DNA of 24,810 nucleotides from Alphaproteobacteria bacterium (GCA_013152625.1 JAADFY010000056.1:377-25186), one strand, 5' to 3'. Counted from the stretch's first letter, positions 1-7,090 are shown. Numbers and translations are program-made. The notes: a model not told the origin generated them from the sequence alone.

Positions 1-2
1 CC

Positions 3-632
3 CAGCGCCCGGAGAAGGAAAAGGGGCACATTCGCGCCCGGATGGAAACCATGCTTGAAACGGTGGCGGCGGCGGGCGACATCCGGGTCATTATCGTGCG
101 GACGGGGGATTTTTATGCCCCCGGCGCCGTCGGTACGAACTTTGATCTCGCCATTCTGGCCCGGATCAAATCAGGCGTCCTCCAGAATTTCAGCGATCCT
201 TCAATTGGTCATACCTGGGCCTACCTGCCCGACGTTGCCCGGGCCTATGTGCGTCTGGCAGCGGCAAGGGGCGAATTTTCTGCCTTTGAAAATTTCCACT
301 TCGAGGGTCATTTTGCCACCGGGCACGAATTGATTGGCGCCGTGCAGTCCGTGCTGGCCCGCCCGGCAAAAGTACGCCAGTTGCCCTGGACGATCATGGG
401 GGTCATCGGCTGGTTTGTGCCTGTGGTGCGCGAACTGGTTAAAATGCGTTATCTTTATCTAGAGCCCCACCGGCTTGTTGATCCGCGGCTGGACGCCATC
501 CTCGGCGCCGATTTTCACACCCCTTTTGAACAGGCGGTCCAGCTGACAGCGCGCTCTTATCTGCCCGACGACAAAATTCGCCCCGTAGCCCCGGCGAGGT
601 GCGAGCCGTTATGCGAGCAGCCGCTATTATAG
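3..632 (+). CDS. Extended SDR / NAD-dependent epimerase family protein, 5'-truncated by the window
   Basis: This is the C-terminal part of an extended short-chain dehydrogenase (NAD(P)-dependent epimerase/dehydratase type). The frame is open back to base 3, and the residues before the first ATG at 42 (PEKEKGHIRAR) read as genuine protein, so the true start lies before the window. The segment VRTGDFYAPG matches the part of these proteins that follows the catalytic strand, and HTWAYLPDVARAYVRL is the usual substrate-side segment. The Rossmann glycine motif and the catalytic Tyr/Lys would lie upstream and cannot be checked. The last ~20 residues (after YLPDD) look unlike the family and coincide with a 12-bp direct repeat (596-607 and 638-649), so the tail may have been altered by repeat insertion. 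The substrate is unknown. Confidence 0.8.
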   Translation, partial: QRPEKEKGHIRARMETMLETVAAAGDIRVIIVRTGDFYAPGAVGTNFDLAILARIKSGVLQNFSDPSIGHTWAYLPDVARAYVRLAAARGEFSAFENFHFEGHFATGHELIGAVQSVLARPAKVRQLPWTIMGVIGWFVPVVRELVKMRYLYLEPHRLVDPRLDAILGADFHTPFEQAVQLTARSYLPDDKIRPVAPARCEPLCEQPLL

Positions 633-660
633 AATCCGAGGTGCGAGCCCTTCTTTTTTC

Positions 661-754
661 GTCATTGCGAGCGACCTTTAAGGGAGCGCGGCAATCCAGT
701 TTGATTTTTCTCAGAAATTTGGATTGCTTCGTTGCTGTCGCGCCTCGCAATGAC
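661..754. repeat. Imperfect 94-bp palindromic repeat element
   Basis: The ends are inverted copies (GTCATTGCGAG at 661 and CTCGCAATGAC ending at 754). An inner pair, GCAATCCA/TGGATTGC, flanks a short AT-rich centre. The element could fold into one long hairpin. The CATTGCGAGCGA...CTCGCAATGAC type is a known dispersed palindromic repeat in many proteobacterial genomes. It sits just after the epimerase gene and before the convergent gluQ gene. No coding function is seen. Confidence 0.8.
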
Positions 755-777
755 CCCAAGGACAAGTCTGGGCGGTA

Positions 778-933
778 TGCGGAACTCCAAAAGTGAAAGA
801 ACACTTTGGTTGGCCGCTTATACATGCCAGCCCTACAACGAGGACGGAGCGGCCCTTCAGGCCGCCCCTCGGAGCCGGTGAGCGTTAGCGAACTCGGCGT
901 GAGAGAAAAAGAGTGCGTGAGAGGAAAAAAATC
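778..933. repeat. Dispersed repeat family, copy 1
   Basis: This block shares long identical stretches with 5511-5643 and 13065-13140. The common core starts at TTATACATGCCAGCCC (818) and continues through ACAACGAGGACGGAGCG. Copies 1 and 2 then share a hairpin (GCGGCC/GGCCGC, 849-865) and GGAGCCGGTGAGCG followed by GAACTCGGCGTGAGAGAAA. The tail AAAGAGTGCGTGAGAGGAAAAAA is also found at 5462-5485. It fills the gap between the convergent epimerase and gluQ genes and stops a few bases from the gluQ stop codon. Short open frames through it are not credible genes. Confidence 0.85.
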
Positions 934-939
934 CCGCCT

Positions 940-1809
940 TTATTTTCTGACCGAGAGTTCGGCCCGCACCTGGGCCGGGGTCCAGCCCGCCGCCCGCAGA
1001 TCGCGCAGCGCGGTTGACCCCTTCGACTTGGCCAGCTTTTGCCGCTCGTGATCGACAATGAGCCGATGATGGGCATAGTTTGGCTCCGCCAGTCCCAACA
1101 GCACCTGCAACACCCGGTGAATGGCGGTGGCCGCATAAAGATCGCTGCCCCGTGTGACATGGGTAATATTTTGCACCGCATCATCCACCACCACACTTAA
1201 ATGATAGCTGGTGGGCACCCCCTTGCGCACCACAACGATGTCACCCCAGGCGCCCGGGTCGGCTGGCACGGTTTTTTCGGTCAGTTGGTCCCCCCCAAGC
1301 TCCCGCCAGGTAAGGGGACCGGCCATTCCGGTGGCACGTGCGAGCGCTTTTTTCATGTCCAGCCGCAGGGCGAACGGGGCACCGGAGATAGTTCGCGCTT
1401 TCGCGTCAGCGGAATTTAGGCGGCAGGTCCCGCCATAAAGCGCGCCACCATCCGGGGCGGTCCTTTTGCCCGGGGACTTTGCCAGTTGTGCCCGGGTGCA
1501 TGTGCATGGGTACAAAAGCCCCAGATCGGCCAGTCGCCGTGCCGCCCGCCCATAGGCATCAAAATGTTTGGATTGAAAACGAACCGGCTCCGGCCAGGTC
1601 AGTCCCAGCCACTTCAGGTCCTCAAAGATGGCATCGGTGAATTTTTCCCGCGCCCGCCCCATATCGATATCCTCGATCCGCACCAGAAATTTCCCACCGA
1701 GCCGGGCGGCCAGATTGGCGGAAAAAAGCGCCGAATAGGCATGACCAAGATGCAAATAGCCGTTGGGGCTTGGCGCAAACCGGACAATTGCTTCACCATG
1801 GGCGCTCAT
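940..1809 (-). CDS. gluQ: Glutamyl-Q tRNA(Asp) synthetase
   Basis: This is a GluRS catalytic-domain paralog of 289 aa that activates glutamate and attaches it to queuosine in the anticodon of tRNA(Asp). It lacks an anticodon-binding domain, and the length fits the family. Visible motifs are RFAPSPNGYLHLGH (class I HIGH motif, residues 10-23), the CTC...Y...C zinc cluster (CTCTRAQL and LYGGTCR), and KLAKSKG as the KMSKS-type loop near the C-terminus. The frame extends upstream to 1896, but ATG at 1809 was chosen because the conserved sequence begins a few residues after it and the longer form would run into the divergent alkA gene. The 3' end abuts repeat copy 1. Confidence 0.93.
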   Translation of the reverse strand: MSAHGEAIVRFAPSPNGYLHLGHAYSALFSANLAARLGGKFLVRIEDIDMGRAREKFTDAIFEDLKWLGLTWPEPVRFQSKHFDAYGRAARRLADLGLLYPCTCTRAQLAKSPGKRTAPDGGALYGGTCRLNSADAKARTISGAPFALRLDMKKALARATGMAGPLTWRELGGDQLTEKTVPADPGAWGDIVVVRKGVPTSYHLSVVVDDAVQNITHVTRGSDLYAATAIHRVLQVLLGLAEPNYAHHRLIVDHERQKLAKSKGSTALRDLRAAGWTPAQVRAELSVRK

Positions 1810-1848
1810 AAAACTGGCCGGCACTGGCCGAAACCGGAATAACCGCCG

Positions 1849-2511
1849 ATGGCCATAAAAAACTGCATTGAGAACCTTGAAATACTGGACCGGCACCTGA
1901 ACGAATTGTGCCGGATGGATCGCCGTCTGGGGCCCTTGCGCGCCCGGTGGGGGCCGGTACCGTTGCGCCGGGGCCCCAAAGGCTTCGCCGGGCTGTCAGC
2001 GATTGTCAACGCCCAGCTATTGTCGGTGACCAGCGCTGCGGCCACTTTGAGCCGACTTCAACTCGAACTGGGTCGCCTTGAGGCGACCCGTTTTCTGGCT
2101 GCGCCAAAAACGAGAATGCGTGCCTGCGGGCTGTCGAACGCCAAATATGCGACGCTTTACACATTGGCCCGGGCGGAACTGGATGGAAAGCTCGACTATA
2201 CTGCCCTTGCCCGCTTGCCGCCGGCCGAAGCGGCGGGGGTACTGACCGCGTTTACCGGCGTGGGCCAATGGACCGCCGATCTTTATTTGCTTTCGGCGCT
2301 TGGGCACCCGGATATATTCCCCGCCGGCGATCTGGTATTGCGAAAGATGGTCGCCCATGTGAACGGTTGGCCGGCACCCGCCAGCGAGCCGGTGACCCGC
2401 AAAACAGCGCAGGTGTGGTCGCCCTATGGCGGCGCGGCGGCGCGGCTTTTGTGGCGCGGGTTTGCCGCCCGGGCGGTATCGGAAAAATTTGAATGGGAGA
2501 TACGCAATTGA
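1849..2511 (+). CDS. alkA: DNA-3-methyladenine glycosylase II (HhH-GPD family)
   Basis: This is a base-excision repair glycosylase of 220 aa that removes alkylated purines from DNA. It shows the HhH-GPD signature: IVNAQLLSVTSAA (~52-64), the helix-hairpin-helix LTAFTGVGQWTADLYLL (~132-148), then PAGDLVLRK with the catalytic aspartate at ~161, and the C-terminal WSPYGGAAARLLW. It lacks the N-terminal AlkA domain of E. coli, giving the short form common in alphaproteobacteria. It is divergent from gluQ with a 39-bp gap. Its TGA stop overlaps the proposed TTG start of the next gene, so the two are probably co-translated. Confidence 0.9.
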   Translation: MAIKNCIENLEILDRHLNELCRMDRRLGPLRARWGPVPLRRGPKGFAGLSAIVNAQLLSVTSAAATLSRLQLELGRLEATRFLAAPKTRMRACGLSNAKYATLYTLARAELDGKLDYTALARLPPAEAAGVLTAFTGVGQWTADLYLLSALGHPDIFPAGDLVLRKMVAHVNGWPAPASEPVTRKTAQVWSPYGGAAARLLWRGFAARAVSEKFEWEIRN

Positions 2512-3206
2512 GTGAAAATCTGGCCGGTTCCAAACTGTCCGGTAAGAAGCTCTCGGGACCCAAGCTGTCCGGACCCATGTCGGCGCCCAAAAAAAGGCCA
2601 CCAGAACACATCATTGTCCTGCTGCACGGATACGGGGCCGATGGCAATGATCTGATTGGCCTTGCCGGCCAGTGGCGTCCGCTTTTCCCCGGCGCCCTGA
2701 TTGTGTCCCCCCATGCGCCCGAACCGTGTGACCAGGCCCCCATGGGCCGGCAATGGTTCGCCCTGGATCTGGTGTCAATGGCCCCCGACCTCGCCGGCGT
2801 CCAGCGGGCCAAAGCTGCCGCCGATCTTTTGCTTGCCGACCTGTGGGGCCAAACCGGGTTGGCGGCGAAACACACAGTTCTGATCGGGTTTTCCCAAGGG
2901 GCCATGCTGGCCCTTCACGTGGGGCTGCGCCAAAGCGAGCCCCTGGCCGGTATCGTCGCATTTTCAGGCCTGATTGCCGATTCTGACCTCCTGGAAAAGC
3001 AAATCGCCTCGAAGCCGCCGGTGTGTCTGGCCCACGGAGAACTGGACCCGGTGGTGCCGGTCGAGGGCAGCCGCGCTGCGGCCCGGGTGCTTGAAAAACT
3101 GGGGGTTGAAACCCGCCTGCATATCTCCCCCGGCCAGGGCCACACTATTACCCGGGAGGGCCTGGAATTTGCCACCACTTTCATGGGCGAAGTGTTCGAA
3201 GCCTAG
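2508..3206 (+). CDS. Alpha/beta hydrolase, phospholipase/carboxylesterase family (YpfH-like)
   Basis: This is a serine esterase of the carboxylesterase-2/YpfH group. From a TTG start at 2508 it is 232 aa. The catalytic triad is visible: Ser130 in GFSQGA, Asp180 in HGELDPVVP and His212 in GQGHTI; HGYGADGND supplies the oxyanion region. I chose TTG 2508 because GGGAG lies 8 nt upstream and it overlaps the alkA TGA as TTGA, a classic coupling arrangement; ATG 2493 and ATG 2577 are alternatives. An unusual N-terminal tail carries three pentapeptide repeats (KLSGK, KLSGP, KLSGP), encoded by three 15-bp units at 2532-2576. The physiological substrate is unknown. Confidence 0.87.
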   Translation: MSENLAGSKLSGKKLSGPKLSGPMSAPKKRPPEHIIVLLHGYGADGNDLIGLAGQWRPLFPGALIVSPHAPEPCDQAPMGRQWFALDLVSMAPDLAGVQRAKAAADLLLADLWGQTGLAAKHTVLIGFSQGAMLALHVGLRQSEPLAGIVAFSGLIADSDLLEKQIASKPPVCLAHGELDPVVPVEGSRAAARVLEKLGVETRLHISPGQGHTITREGLEFATTFMGEVFEA

Positions 3207-3341
3207 GTCAATTTGGACCGGCCTTTTGACACCCTGCAACCTTTGTCATTCCCTCAGGCACCGTGAAAGGCTAGAGTAGGCCGGCAATGTTGGTGGTACC
3301 GGCAGGTTTTCAGGTCCGGGTCTGGTGGTCGGGGAGTTGGG

Positions 3342-3899
3342 TTGAACGTACACGTGTCACCGGATAGCTTGCCGGCGCTGGTTCTAAACGCCGATTACAG
3401 GCCCTTAAGTTATTATCCCTTATCGCTCTGGTCCTGGCAGGACGCGATCAAGGCGGTATGCCTGTCCCGGGTCAACATTGTTTCCCAGTATGACCGGGTG
3501 GTCCGCAGTCCGTCATTTCAAATGCGCCTGCCTTCGGTGGTCTCGCTGAAATCCTACGTCAGGCCGGCCCGGCACCCCGCGTTTACCCGTTTTAACGTGT
3601 TTTTGCGCGACCGGTTCGAGTGCCAGTATTGCGGCGATAAAAAAGAACTCACCTTTGATCATTTAATCCCGCGCTCCCGGGGCGGGCGCACCACATGGGA
3701 AAATGTGGTTGCCGCCTGCGCTACCTGCAATCTGACCAAGGCCAACAGGCTGTCCAGAGAAATCGGAATGTATCCCGCCCAGACCCCCTATCATCCAACC
3801 GTGCGCGATCTGCACAATAATGGCCGCGCGTTCCCGCCCAATCATTTGCATGAAAGCTGGATGGATTATTTGTACTGGGATACCGAACTGGAGCCGTAA
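3342..3899 (+). CDS. HNH endonuclease family protein
   Basis: This 185-aa protein is of the HNH type that is widely conserved in alphaproteobacteria. The N-terminal region PALVLNADYRPLSYYPLS is characteristic of that group. The nuclease module lies at ~90-140: CxxC at 94/97, the DH pair at 106-107, Asn121 and a second CxxC at 126/129 followed by Asn130, so metal and catalytic positions look intact. The start is TTG, supported by GGGGAG 5 nt upstream; a GTG at 3354 is the alternative. The biological role of this conserved nuclease is not established. It is convergent with dsbB, with only 10 bp between the stops. Confidence 0.9.
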   Translation: MNVHVSPDSLPALVLNADYRPLSYYPLSLWSWQDAIKAVCLSRVNIVSQYDRVVRSPSFQMRLPSVVSLKSYVRPARHPAFTRFNVFLRDRFECQYCGDKKELTFDHLIPRSRGGRTTWENVVAACATCNLTKANRLSREIGMYPAQTPYHPTVRDLHNNGRAFPPNHLHESWMDYLYWDTELEP

Positions 3900-3909
3900 C
3901 CGGCGGCCC

Positions 3910-4407
3910 TCAGGACTTTTTGCCTTTGAAAACACCCTGGGCCGACGCCAGCAGCAGCGCCACAACCAGTGCCGAAATCAGTGCGTTGTATCCGGCAAAA
4001 CTAATGCCTAGAAATCGAAATTCCGGCTTATCACAAGGCACGACCCGGGAATTGCTCAAATCCCCAAGCTGCTCGAACGCCGTGCCCGCCCCGGTGCCCG
4101 AACACCCAGCCGGCCCCGGCCATAAGCCCCATTCCACACCGGCGTGATAGGTGCCCAGAAAAGCGCCCCAGGCGAAAATTCCCGCCACAACCAGTGTGCC
4201 GCCAAGCGCCACACCAGAACGGCGCCAGAAAATCAAAACCACCGCCAGAACCGGCAGACCGATAAAATAAGGCACCCGCTGGGCGTAACACAGCTCGCAG
4301 GGCATAAACCCGCCGATATACTGAAATCCGAACGCACCAAGAAGCGCAAGGCTGCCGATGATGAACCCGGCCATGCCCAGATTGCGATTTGAACCGGAAA
4401 CAGACAT
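3910..4407 (-). CDS. dsbB: Disulfide bond formation protein B
   Basis: This inner-membrane oxidoreductase reoxidises DsbA and passes electrons to quinone. It is 165 aa with four hydrophobic segments. The first periplasmic loop has the redox pair Cys37-x-x-Cys40 (PCELC) and the second has Cys102 and Cys125 (GPAGC and VVPCDK), so all four essential cysteines are present. ATG 4407 was chosen over the in-frame TTG four codons upstream because GGGGA lies just before it. It follows the DedA-like gene by 16 nt on the same strand and is likely co-transcribed with it. Confidence 0.93.
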   Translation of the reverse strand: MSVSGSNRNLGMAGFIIGSLALLGAFGFQYIGGFMPCELCYAQRVPYFIGLPVLAVVLIFWRRSGVALGGTLVVAGIFAWGAFLGTYHAGVEWGLWPGPAGCSGTGAGTAFEQLGDLSNSRVVPCDKPEFRFLGISFAGYNALISALVVALLLASAQGVFKGKKS

Positions 4408-4423
4408 ATTTTTCCCCAAATTC

Positions 4424-5011
4424 CTATCCCGGCAGAATTACGCGCAAAAGCACAAATCCACCCACCAGCAATACGATAAACAGGGCGAACATGAGACCAA
4501 GCCGTTTTTCGATAAACTCACGGATCGGCTCCCCAATCCAGTAGATCAGACCAGCGACCAGAAAAAACCGCAACGCCCGTCCGACAATGGAAACCGCGAT
4601 GAACAAAGGAATGGAAAATCCCACCGACCCGGAAAAAATGGTCAGCACCTTGTAGGGCAATGGGGTGATGGCGCCGGCCAGCACCCCCAGCCAGCCCCAT
4701 TGGGCATACCAGCCAACGATACGCTCAAAACTGTGCTCGGCGCCATAAAACGCCAGGATCGGCCGGCCCAGGGTTTCAAAAAGCAGCGCCCCAATTCCGT
4801 ACCCCACCAGCGCCCCCAGAACCGAGGCCACCGTGCACAGCAATGCCAGCCGCCACCAGGCTTTGCGATTGGCCAGCACCATGGGTATGAGCATGACATC
4901 GGGGGGAATGGGAAACAGCGAGCTTTCGGCAAACGAAACCGCGCCAAGAGCGGCGGGGGCATGGCGTCCGGCGGCCAGGCCCATGGCCCAGTCATAAAGG
5001 CGGCGTAACAA
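4424..5011 (-). CDS. YqaA/DedA-family (SNARE-associated/VTT) membrane protein
   Basis: This is a polytopic inner-membrane protein of the VTT/DedA superfamily, YqaA branch (about 195 aa). The family motif region is visible as FAESSLFPIPPDVMLIPM and GAITPLPYKVLTIFSG, with several hydrophobic helices and a re-entrant-type proline-rich segment. DedA relatives are linked to lipid scrambling or transport of undecaprenyl phosphate; the role of the YqaA branch is less clear. The frame extends to a TTG at 5041, but TTG 5011 (LRRLYDW...) has a better-placed GGAAAGGA and fits the usual N-terminus. The exact start is uncertain. It is upstream of dsbB in a probable two-gene unit. Confidence 0.85.
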   Translation of the reverse strand: MLRRLYDWAMGLAAGRHAPAALGAVSFAESSLFPIPPDVMLIPMVLANRKAWWRLALLCTVASVLGALVGYGIGALLFETLGRPILAFYGAEHSFERIVGWYAQWGWLGVLAGAITPLPYKVLTIFSGSVGFSIPLFIAVSIVGRALRFFLVAGLIYWIGEPIREFIEKRLGLMFALFIVLLVGGFVLLRVILPG

Positions 5012-5125
5012 GAAGCGTTTCCTTTCCGGCGGGCAAATCAAATTGCGTCACCCGTTTATCGAGGCGGCGGGGGAAGTCAATGGCCCGGGGCCCACTCCAG
5101 CGACCCGGCGTTCACCAAAGGGCAA

Positions 5126-5154
5126 TTGACCCCGGTAGACACATGCTCTAAGTG
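5126..5154 (+). promoter_or_regulatory. Candidate promoter of tRNA-Leu
   Basis: TTGACC (5126-5131) is a good -35 box. Seventeen bases later lies TAAGTG, a poor -10. The spacing to the mature tRNA start (23 nt) is right for a short tRNA leader. Only the -35 and the geometry support it. Confidence 0.3.
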
Positions 5155-5176
5155 CGGCGCCTGACGAACAATCGCT

Positions 5177-5263
5177 GCGGGCGTGGCGAAATTGGTAGAC
5201 GCGCCAGACTCAAAATCTGGTTCTGGCAACAGAGTGTCGGTTCGAGTCCGACCGCCCGCACCA
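5177..5263 (+). tRNA. tRNA-Leu (anticodon CAA)
   Basis: A full cloverleaf of 87 nt including an encoded CCA. The 7-bp acceptor stem pairs GCGGGCG with CGCCCGC. The anticodon stem is CCAGA/TCTGG around the loop CTCAAAA, giving anticodon CAA for codon UUG. There is a long variable arm, as expected for a class II tRNA, and a T-loop GGTTCGAGTCC. A and CCA end the gene at 5263. A T-rich run (5285-5291) lies downstream without an obvious strong hairpin. Confidence 0.96.
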
Positions 5264-5371
5264 TATTTTGCTCCCGCGCGCTCCTTTTTTTGCCTCACGG
5301 CAGTTCGCTTAAGCTCACGCCCCCGGCGGGGCGGTGCAAAGGCACCGGGGCTGAGGTCGCATCCCTTGGTT

Positions 5372-5398
5372 CAGGTTCGAGGTTATTCCTCTCACCTG
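5372..5398 (+). other. Hairpin followed by a tRNA-like CACCAT end
   Basis: CAGGT (5372-5376) pairs with ACCTG (5394-5398), and GAGG pairs with CCTC around a TTATT loop. It is followed by GCACCATGTTCGCCCCCGCG, which resembles the sequence at the 3' end of the tRNA-Leu gene (GCACCATATTTTGCTCCCGC at 5258-5277). It may be a decayed tRNA 3'-end duplication or simply part of the repeat field. The 5264-5765 gap also holds the two repeats listed next; no gene is seen there. Confidence 0.4.
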
Positions 5399-5415
5399 CA
5401 CCATGTTCGCCCCCG

Positions 5416-5485
5416 CGGAGCCGGTGAGCAAAAGCGACCAGCTCGTCCGGCGCGAGGATAAAAAGAGTGCGTGAGAGGAAAAAAA
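5416..5485. repeat. Dispersed repeat family, partial unit beside tRNA-Leu
   Basis: It contains CGGAGCCGGTGAGC and AAAGCGA as in copies 1 and 2, then a divergent middle, then AAAAAGAGTGCGTGAGAGG plus an A-run identical to the end of copy 1 (905-930). It is therefore a tail-end fragment of the same family, 25 bp before copy 2. Confidence 0.75.
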
Positions 5486-5510
5486 CAAAGGCACTACTTT
5501 TGGCGGCAGT

Positions 5511-5643
5511 TTGCGAATCTCCAAAGGCAAAAGCACCCCGCGCTCTCAATTTATACATGCCAGCCCGACAACGAGGACGGAGCGGCCCTTCAGGCCGCCC
5601 CTCGGAGCCGGTGAGCGAAAGCGAACTCGGCGTGAGAGAAAAC
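5511..5643. repeat. Dispersed repeat family, copy 2
   Basis: This is nearly identical to copy 1 from TTATACATGCCAGCCC (5551) to GGCGTGAGAGAAA (about 5641), including the GCGGCC/GGCCGC hairpin. The upstream flank, GCGAATCTCCAAAGGCAAAAG, corresponds to the divergent upstream flanks of copies 1 and 3. It lies between tRNA-Leu and the carboxypeptidase gene, both on the plus strand. Confidence 0.85.
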
Positions 5644-5714
5644 AATGAAACTCCCACCTCGCTGTTTATTGATCGTGGATGGGCGCCGATCGCCATTGTT
5701 ACGCCTGCGAGGGC

Positions 5715-5743
5715 TTGATAAGAAAATCGTCTGGATCAGAAAT
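5715..5743 (+). promoter_or_regulatory. Candidate promoter of the carboxypeptidase gene
   Basis: TTGATA (5715-5720), a 17-bp spacer and AGAAAT (5738-5743). The -35 matches consensus at five of six positions and the -10 at three. A start near 5750 would leave a very short leader containing the GGAGG at 5754-5758. Weak evidence. Confidence 0.25.
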
Positions 5744-5765
5744 ACCGGGCAGTTGGAGGCCAACC

Positions 5766-6869
5766 GTGCCAATGCGTCAGAGCATCGGAGCAGGAATTTT
5801 ATGCCTTGCGCTGTGGGCGGCATTAACGGTCCCGGCCCGGGCTATTCCGCAACTGCTTATGGACATGCGCACGGGTGAGGTTCTGTTTGAAAACGAGGCC
5901 GGGCAGCCCTGGTATCCCGCTTCCCTGACCAAGCTCATGACCGCCTATGTGGCCTTCGAAGCCATCGCTTCCGGCCGGGCCACGCTGGATACGCCCATCA
6001 TCATGTCGGCCACGGCGCGAAAAGCGCCCCCCGCCCGGCTTGGGGTGCCCGTGGGCACGGCCCTGCGGCTCGAAGATGCCTTGTACATGCTGATCGTCAA
6101 ATCAGCCAACGATGTGGCCACGGCCATCGCTGAAACCCTGTCGGGCAGCGAGCGCGAATTTGTGGCCGAAATGAACCTGAACGCCGCCGTGCTGGGCCTG
6201 ACCGGCACCCGCTACGCCAATGCCAACGGGCTTTTTGATCCCGATCAGAAAACCACCGCCCGGGATCTTGCCATTCTGGCGCTGACCATATTTCGCCGAT
6301 ACCCGCAATATGCGCCCATATTCGCCACTAGCGAGGTCCAGTTTGGTAAAACAAGTCTTGAGTCACAAAACGATCTGCTGGAGCGTTTTGAAGGCGCTAC
6401 GGGCATGAAAACCGGGTATATCTGCGCCTCCGGCCTCAATATCGTTGCCACGGCCAACCGCGATGGCCGCCGGCTGATGGCCATTGTTTTAGGCGGCGTC
6501 TCGGCCCGGGAGCGCGGCGAAATGGCCGCTTCGCTTCTGGCCCAGGGGTTTGCCGGGCGCACCAATCGCGGCGGGCGGGTCGATGCGATCGAAAATCTGC
6601 CCCGCTCACCGGTCAATATGCGCCCCCGCCTGTGCGGCGCCGAAGCCAGGCCCTATATGGCCGAGCGCAAGACCTCGTTTCCCGCCGGCCTGAATGGGCA
6701 GCCCAGTTTCCTCGGCGAAAAGAGCGAAGGCCGCGTCGTCCGCGTCACCACCCTGGGGGACATGCGGGATGTGCCCTGGCCCCGGGCCCGGCCCGCCTAT
6801 GATTTTGTACCCCCCACCCCCGACCCCAATGCCGAACCTGTGCCGCTGCCCCACCCACGTCCCCACTAG
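5766..6869 (+). CDS. D-alanyl-D-alanine carboxypeptidase (PBP5/DacA family, S11)
   Basis: This is a periplasmic low-molecular-weight penicillin-binding protein that trims the terminal D-Ala from peptidoglycan pentapeptides. From GTG 5766 it is 367 aa. The N-terminus is a signal peptide (IGAGILCLALWAALTVPARA, then IPQ). All three serine-peptidase motifs are present: SLTK (Ser53, Lys56), SAN (113-115) and KTG (215-217). The C-terminal ~90 residues are proline-rich, and I do not recognise a PBP5 C-terminal beta domain or a clear amphipathic anchor. The GTG start was chosen because TTGGAGG lies 6 nt upstream; ATG 5772 is close behind. The frame extends further upstream, but that part is not protein-like. 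Its TAG overlaps the stop of the convergent TusA-like gene in a shared CTAG. Confidence 0.92.
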   Translation: MPMRQSIGAGILCLALWAALTVPARAIPQLLMDMRTGEVLFENEAGQPWYPASLTKLMTAYVAFEAIASGRATLDTPIIMSATARKAPPARLGVPVGTALRLEDALYMLIVKSANDVATAIAETLSGSEREFVAEMNLNAAVLGLTGTRYANANGLFDPDQKTTARDLAILALTIFRRYPQYAPIFATSEVQFGKTSLESQNDLLERFEGATGMKTGYICASGLNIVATANRDGRRLMAIVLGGVSARERGEMAASLLAQGFAGRTNRGGRVDAIENLPRSPVNMRPRLCGAEARPYMAERKTSFPAGLNGQPSFLGEKSEGRVVRVTTLGDMRDVPWPRARPAYDFVPPTPDPNAEPVPLPHPRPH

Positions 6870-7090
6870 TGGCGTTTCTCGATCTCGAAAAACAAAACCC
6901 CGTGTTCCTCGCGCACCGAAATCAGCCCGTGTCCCTCTTTTGTGCAAAAAAGGGCCAGATCAATCCGGGCCAGCGGATCGGTGGCGGTAACGGTCAGCCG
7001 GTCGCCAACAGCCATTGCCCTCAAGTGTTTTTGGGCCAAAAGAACCGGCAACGGGCAGGCCAGCCCCTGTGTGTCCAGATGAGCGCGCAT
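6866..7090 (-). CDS. TusA-family sulfurtransferase / sulfur carrier
   Basis: This small 74-aa protein is of the TusA/YedF/SirA family. The defining CPxP motif (ACPLP, Cys12) follows LDTQGL near the N-terminus and precedes the family helix VLLAQKHL. The rest (VGDRLTVTATDPLARIDLALFC) fits the compact two-layer fold, in which the cysteine carries persulfide sulfur for tRNA thiolation, molybdenum cofactor or other sulfur relay. The frame extends upstream to 7375, but that extension has no family similarity; ATG 7090 (or GTG 7096) gives the normal length. No obvious sulfur partner gene is adjacent, so which relay it serves is unknown. Confidence 0.88.
   Translation of the reverse strand: MRAHLDTQGLACPLPVLLAQKHLRAMAVGDRLTVTATDPLARIDLALFCTKEGHGLISVREEHGVLFFEIEKRH

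Noticed and set aside
439..825. 128-aa minus-strand open frame over the 3' end of the epimerase gene and the repeats
   Set aside because: It crosses the palindromic element and repeat copy 1; composition follows the repeats and no domain is seen.
3226..3254. TTGACA upstream of the HNH gene as a promoter
   Set aside because: The -35 is perfect but no acceptable -10 lies at 16-18 bp spacing.
4358..5008. 216-aa plus-strand open frame opposite dsbB and the DedA-like gene
   Set aside because: It is a low-complexity Gln/Pro/His-rich shadow of the real membrane-protein genes on the other strand.
5264..5295. Intrinsic terminator after tRNA-Leu
   Set aside because: There is a 7-T run, but I could not find a convincing stem before it.
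5295..5696. 133-aa minus-strand open frame downstream of tRNA-Leu
   Set aside because: It is formed by the repeat units; the same peptide-like pieces recur where the repeat recurs, with stops in copy 3.
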